64,000 nucleotides of DNA from Mytilisepta virgata (Eukaryota; Mollusca; Bivalvia; Mytilida; Mytilidae): NCBI GenBank assembly GCA_028015205.1, contig CM051512.1, forward strand, positions 9,112,255-9,176,254, read 5' to 3'. This document shows, in pieces, positions 59,700 to 64,000 of this stretch. The notes below the pieces were generated by a model, which saw only the letters and a list, made by a program, of their open reading frames with translations, was not told the DNA's origin and made no database searches. Every line of letters begins with the position of its first letter. Within the stretch, counting starts at the first letter, position 1. Position numbers and translations under genes: made by a program.

Positions 59700-61865
59700 A
59701 ACTGTAATAAGGATGACTCCAACTTAGGAGCAACATACTTATATTTAAAATATTTCCATCATATTCATTTATATACGTATCATTTAGATCGAAGAAAGAC
59801 AACTCTAAAAATTCATACAATTGAACCAAAATATTTGCTGGAAATTTACATGACTTATTTTGGTTTTATTGGTTGTATTATATTTCTGCTTTTGATTTAA
59901 AAATATTATTTATTTACGTTTTAATTAGTTTAGTGTTACTTCAGATGGCATGATAGGTATGTATTCTTCATAACCTGATTGAAAAATAAATAGTTCTTCC
60001 AACAATAGCCTATCTTAGTTAAGCAAAGTTTTATTTTAAAAATAAAGTATCTGCTTTTCAGTAGCCTACACTACTAACACAATTTTCATCTTGATTGGCT
60101 TGATTTTTATAATTAATAAATTTCAGAACAAATCAAAATAAGACAAAACAGGTAAAATGTCTTGCAGTCAATCAAGTCTAGTCAAAACCAGTTCTTAAAG
60201 TTAAGAATGAATTAGGCAATGTTTAACTTTACATGTGATAAATATTTGCCATTACTGGTTTTATGGCATAGTTTCCATTGATTGAGTGAGGCTCACCTTA
60301 AAATTTTCAAAGAAAAGCATAAAAATGAGAGTCAAATTTTTTTCACCAGTGCAATTTTAGAAGTCATAATCATGCATTTGATCGTTTACCTAAACACCTA
60401 GGTCAAATTGAGATGCCCAGATCTAATCTAGTAGGAACAGGAGCCTAATCAATACATACATGTATCTACGCAAATCTTAATTGACCACAATACAAAGGGA
60501 ACCGTTTTGATATAATCAAAATTGATTATGAATATCTAGCTGATAAACATTTGCTAAATCTGCGTCACATTTTCGTAATTATGTCCATTTCTCATTAACT
60601 ATAAACACTAGACCCACCATATTTGGTCTGAAGATAGTTTTCAGTGCGTACAAGCCAGACTGTCTTCGGTCCTTGACCTAAAAAATAATTACAATGTCAT
60701 AATATTATGAAACCACTTACAAAATAATTACAATACCGTAACAATATGGAGAATACTCTTTAGTTTAAATTGGCAGGTATTTTATCTCAAGTCGACAAAT
60801 GAACAATTTAAAATTTATGACGAATCAGTCTTTAAATCATATATTTTTAGATATTTGACCTCAGCGATTTAGATGAAATGACACAGAACTTCGCAATTAA
60901 AATGTACATCTTTATTTTATTTTTGTCTTTAACTTGATCTGTATTGTAAGTCATGTAAGTAGAATTTTAATTTTTATAAGCAATGAAATTCTTTAGTATG
61001 CCATTTACTATCTCCAGTTTATTGCCGTGTCGTTAGTATAAACGCTACATGTATCTATTTAAGAATTGGAGTCTGCTTTTTATGTTGATTCAGCCATCTT
61101 ATTTTCATCCTTGTTCTCCATTGACAATCTATTGTATGTCGGACAGAAATTCATATTCAACATTTCCCTTCAACTCTCGTAATCTACAAGGTTATACTTA
61201 TAATACTCTGTCGATAGTTAATTTTTATTATGTACGCCATTAATCTAGAAACTCTCCTCCATAAAAGTTTGGCATTTGTATCTTTAAAACATATTTGTAG
61301 TACATTTTCAATCAAATTTGAAAAAAAAACATCCATAGATGAAGCCATGCAATCATCAACATGATAAATAATTTGACGACTCAGAAAATAAGTATCACAG
61401 CTAGGATGAATATGCCGAGAAAGAAATGATTTTTTTATGGCAGCAAGCAATTTTATATTTGATATCTTTTCCTAAATCATCTATGTAATAGGGGTTTTGT
61501 TTGACTATGCATTACATCGCGTGACAAATTCTAATGTATTTTTATTGCTAAATGGAATGTTAGGAATGCCATATGCGGACGACCCATTTCTCGGACAATG
61601 TAAAATGACGTACATGTAACATTTATCTACCGTTCTGTGTGAAAAATTGACCATCAATTATGATACAAATATATTTCGGTGTTAATATATATGAAGTTTA
61701 AATCCTCTTTAGATGACAACGGCAGTCATCCAAAAAAATACAATTCCTGCGTATGTGAAGGGGAATTCGATGAAAGAAATATTTAATCAGCCTAGGTTTA
61801 TAGTAAATAAAATATATCACAACAAGAGTGGTTACATATGGCTTTAGCAAGCACAACAAGAGGAT
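59700..61865. other. Non-coding stretch
   Basis: AT-rich with no recognised element or convincing coding frame. Confidence 0.4.
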
Positions 61866-61870
61866 ATAGT

Positions 61871-62689
61871 TTAATGTAGGAGGTACCTAAATCCGCTAAA
61901 TTACGGATTTTCATGAAACGTTACAGCCAGCTGTGATATTCGAAACTGCATCTAAATATCGAAATAATTTTATATTTAGCTTTTAGCTTTCTTCATAAGG
62001 TTGATTTAAAACCTTGAAATAAAGGTCTTTTAATGTAGATTTCATATAAAAACTGCCGTAAATGATTAGAATTTGACTTTAAATCGTCATTTCTCAAAAA
62101 CTAATCCTTATAGTTTTCTATAAAAAAGATATGTTATTGCTGTCAACTCTTTCGTTTCGATGATACTAAATAAACATAAGGTCACCAGCTTCGTTTTCGT
62201 TGTGGAAATCATTCAACAATACGCCCTGTCTATAAAAAATTTTAAAAATCTTCATTTTTTTATCGCGACGTCGTTACGACGTTAGGCATATTTTGGCTTT
62301 TTGACGCATATTTTCACTCTTCATATAGTAATAAGTCTAATATACTGAAAAAAACGAATCTAGTGACCCCTAATAAATTTTGTATCAATAAAAAAATAAA
62401 AAGAGAATTTCGATGGCAATGATGTATCTTTTTTTTTTAAATCCTAGAGACTGGATTTTGGGAAATCATAATTTAAAGTCTAAATATTTGACTTTTTGCA
62501 GCGATACCTGCGTGCATTTTATGTATTTACACATCTGTTTGCCAAGACTTGAAACACAACATTTCAGGAAGTATTAAAGGGATAAACATTATTTTTTTTT
62601 ATATCCAGATGTAATTCAGCGTACTCTAATTGCATGCTTAATTTGATAACAATCTGAAATATTGCACAATTAGGTACCTCCTACCTTAA
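61871..62689. mobile_element. TTAA MITE with AGGAGGTACC ends, copy 2 (complete)
   Basis: Ends TTAATGTAGGAGGTACCTAA and taggtacctcctaccTTAA are inverted and both flanked by TTAA. The body is the inverted homologue of 7500-8194 plus ~120 bp. No transposase. Confidence 0.82.
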
Positions 62690-62735
62690 ATGTAACATTT
62701 CACTTCTGTCTCTAATCGGAATACATATTTCTTAT

Positions 62736-63065
62736 TTATCATCCTTCCCTGTGATTCTATCAGCTTATTGAGCAGCTCGGAAAAATTCGTATCAAGAAGC
62801 GCGTGTGCTGAGCAGGAGTTATCAACAGTCAGCAGGAATATTGATAACTATATAAAGATTTGGTATTCCTTTTTTATATTATGGCGTTTTATTTAAATGA
62901 ATGATGAAAAAATTTCTAAAAGTGACATCAACAAAATGTGTCTTTCCTCGATGCTGATAATGTCTGCCGCTCTTTCCATTGCATTTCATTATTTATTTAT
63001 TTCATCATTAAATCATTTTTTTAAACGTACGCTTGATTTTTATATGTCCATATTTTCGCCTGAAT
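62736..63065 (+). repeat. Direct duplication, left copy
   Basis: ttatcatccttccctgtgat to cgtacgctt...tttttatatgt recurs at 63617-64000 with an 881-bp offset. The left copy has a ~70-bp deletion after gtcagcagga. Confidence 0.92.
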
Positions 63066-63512
63066 TAGTACAAAAACGACTAAATGTCGTTTAAATATGT
63101 CGTCTCCTTGGTTAAATTTGAGTAATTATTTTACGTTGCGCATATTTTATTCAGAAGTTGTTTCGCGAATGGAGACGACTATGACGTCAACGAGGATGCA
63201 AGTTTGAAAGCGGGTGCTTTAGTTTCCCGGAAATCGTGAACAAAGATTTCCAGATTGATTTTGTTTTTTAAAACATGAAAAAACATCTTAATGTCGGTTT
63301 TTATATCGTTTATAAGATATTTTACATGAAAATTCAGGAAATATATACGTATCGGTATGGTAAACAACGTAACGGAAAACTTGTCGTTGCGATGAAGAAT
63401 CTATACTTTTCCCGCGAAAATTTGGGAGAATTCAGAACGTTTACAAATATTTACGTTTCAGATAAGTAATTAAGATGATAAAAATATTATCTGCATTTTG
63501 ACAGCTAGATAT

Positions 63513-63615
63513 CGTAAAATATCATCCCGCTCGACAGAATATGAAGATTTGGGACTCGTTCGCTACGCTCACTCGTCCCAAGCTTCATATTCTGGCTCAC
63601 GGGATGATATTTTAC
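63513..63615. repeat. Long near-perfect palindrome (cruciform former)
   Basis: Arms cgtaaaatatcatcccgct...tatgaag...gggac and its complement, with ~20 bp (tcgttcgctacgctcactc) between them. It abuts the right copy of the duplication. Confidence 0.93.
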
Positions 63616-63616
63616 G

Positions 63617-64000
63617 TTATCATCCTTCCCTGTGATTCTATCAGCTTGTTGAGCAGCTCCGAAAAATTCGTATCAAGAAGCGCGTGCGCTGAGCAGGAGT
63701 TATCAACAGTCAGCAGGACTTATCAACAAATTCTCCCAACGTTTGGCAGCTTAGAATTTATTAAATAACTTTCAAAATTGCAAAATATTAATAAATATAT
63801 CTAGATTTGGTATTCCTTTTTTTATATTATGGCGTTTTATTTCAATGAATGATGAAGAAATTTCTAAAAGTGACATCAACAAAATGTGTCTTTCCTCGAT
63901 GCTGATAATGTCTGCTGGGACTTCTTTCCGCTCTTTCCATTGCATTTCATTATTTGCGATTAAATCAAATTTTTAAACGTACGCTTTATTTTTATATGTA
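63617..64000 (+). repeat. Direct duplication, right copy (runs off the window)
   Basis: Right copy of 62736-63065. It retains the ~70 bp lost on the left (ttatcaacaaattctcccaa and on) and continues past base 64000. Confidence 0.92.

Overview
The window is animal nuclear DNA. It is AT-rich, coding regions are split by spliced introns with canonical GT/AG borders, and most of the length is old transposon sequence. The repeat content points to a bivalve mollusc, most likely a mussel (Mytilidae): a Penelope-like reverse-transcriptase family with a conserved 3' tail, tRNA-derived SINEs, ~160-bp satellite units next to an ACGG microsatellite (pearl/Helentron type), and dimeric hammerhead-ribozyme retrozymes. 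The species is inferred, not proven.

Two genes are clear, both on the minus strand. (1) An uninterrupted 474-codon Mab-21/cGAS-like nucleotidyltransferase (20960-22384), a member of the innate-immune cGLR superfamily. (2) A multi-exon SLC35F3/F4-like transporter spread over 15 kb (27513-42524). I rebuilt it from seven exons whose splice phases all agree and which together give the ten membrane segments of the DMT fold. Its 5' exon was not found. A third, broken locus is a C2H2 zinc-finger exon with a frameshift (10400-10643).

Layout. 1-2286: 31-bp minisatellite with a 41-monomer higher-order period. 2287-27500: a mosaic of old, diverged duplications (homologous blocks recur at 4.6/14.0, 6.9/23.3, 11.5/15.7/23.7/25.1 and 13.4/18.0/26.2 kb) carrying retroelement tails, SINEs, TTAA-flanked MITEs, a hammerhead retrozyme and the cGLR gene. 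27513-42524: the SLC35F gene; its introns hold a second retrozyme, reverse-transcriptase relics, a DNA element nested inside one of them, and a satellite array split by a retroelement. 42525-64000: no confident gene. It holds interleaved segmental duplications (45.6-52.5 kb), palindromic elements (54.1-54.4 kb, 63.5 kb), a TTAA MITE, and an 881-bp-offset direct duplication running off the right edge.

The most interesting content is catalytic RNA. Two unrelated hammerhead families are present. One (copies at 25.8 kb and, inverted, at 58.1 kb) keeps the full core and closes all three helices. The other forms a 348-bp-period retrozyme at 6.3-6.85 kb with one intact ribozyme, plus decayed copies, one lying sense-oriented in an SLC35F intron. 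Hammerheads in Penelope-like elements and small metazoan retrozymes are known, so the class is not new, but these copies and the 25.8/58.1 kb family merit testing.
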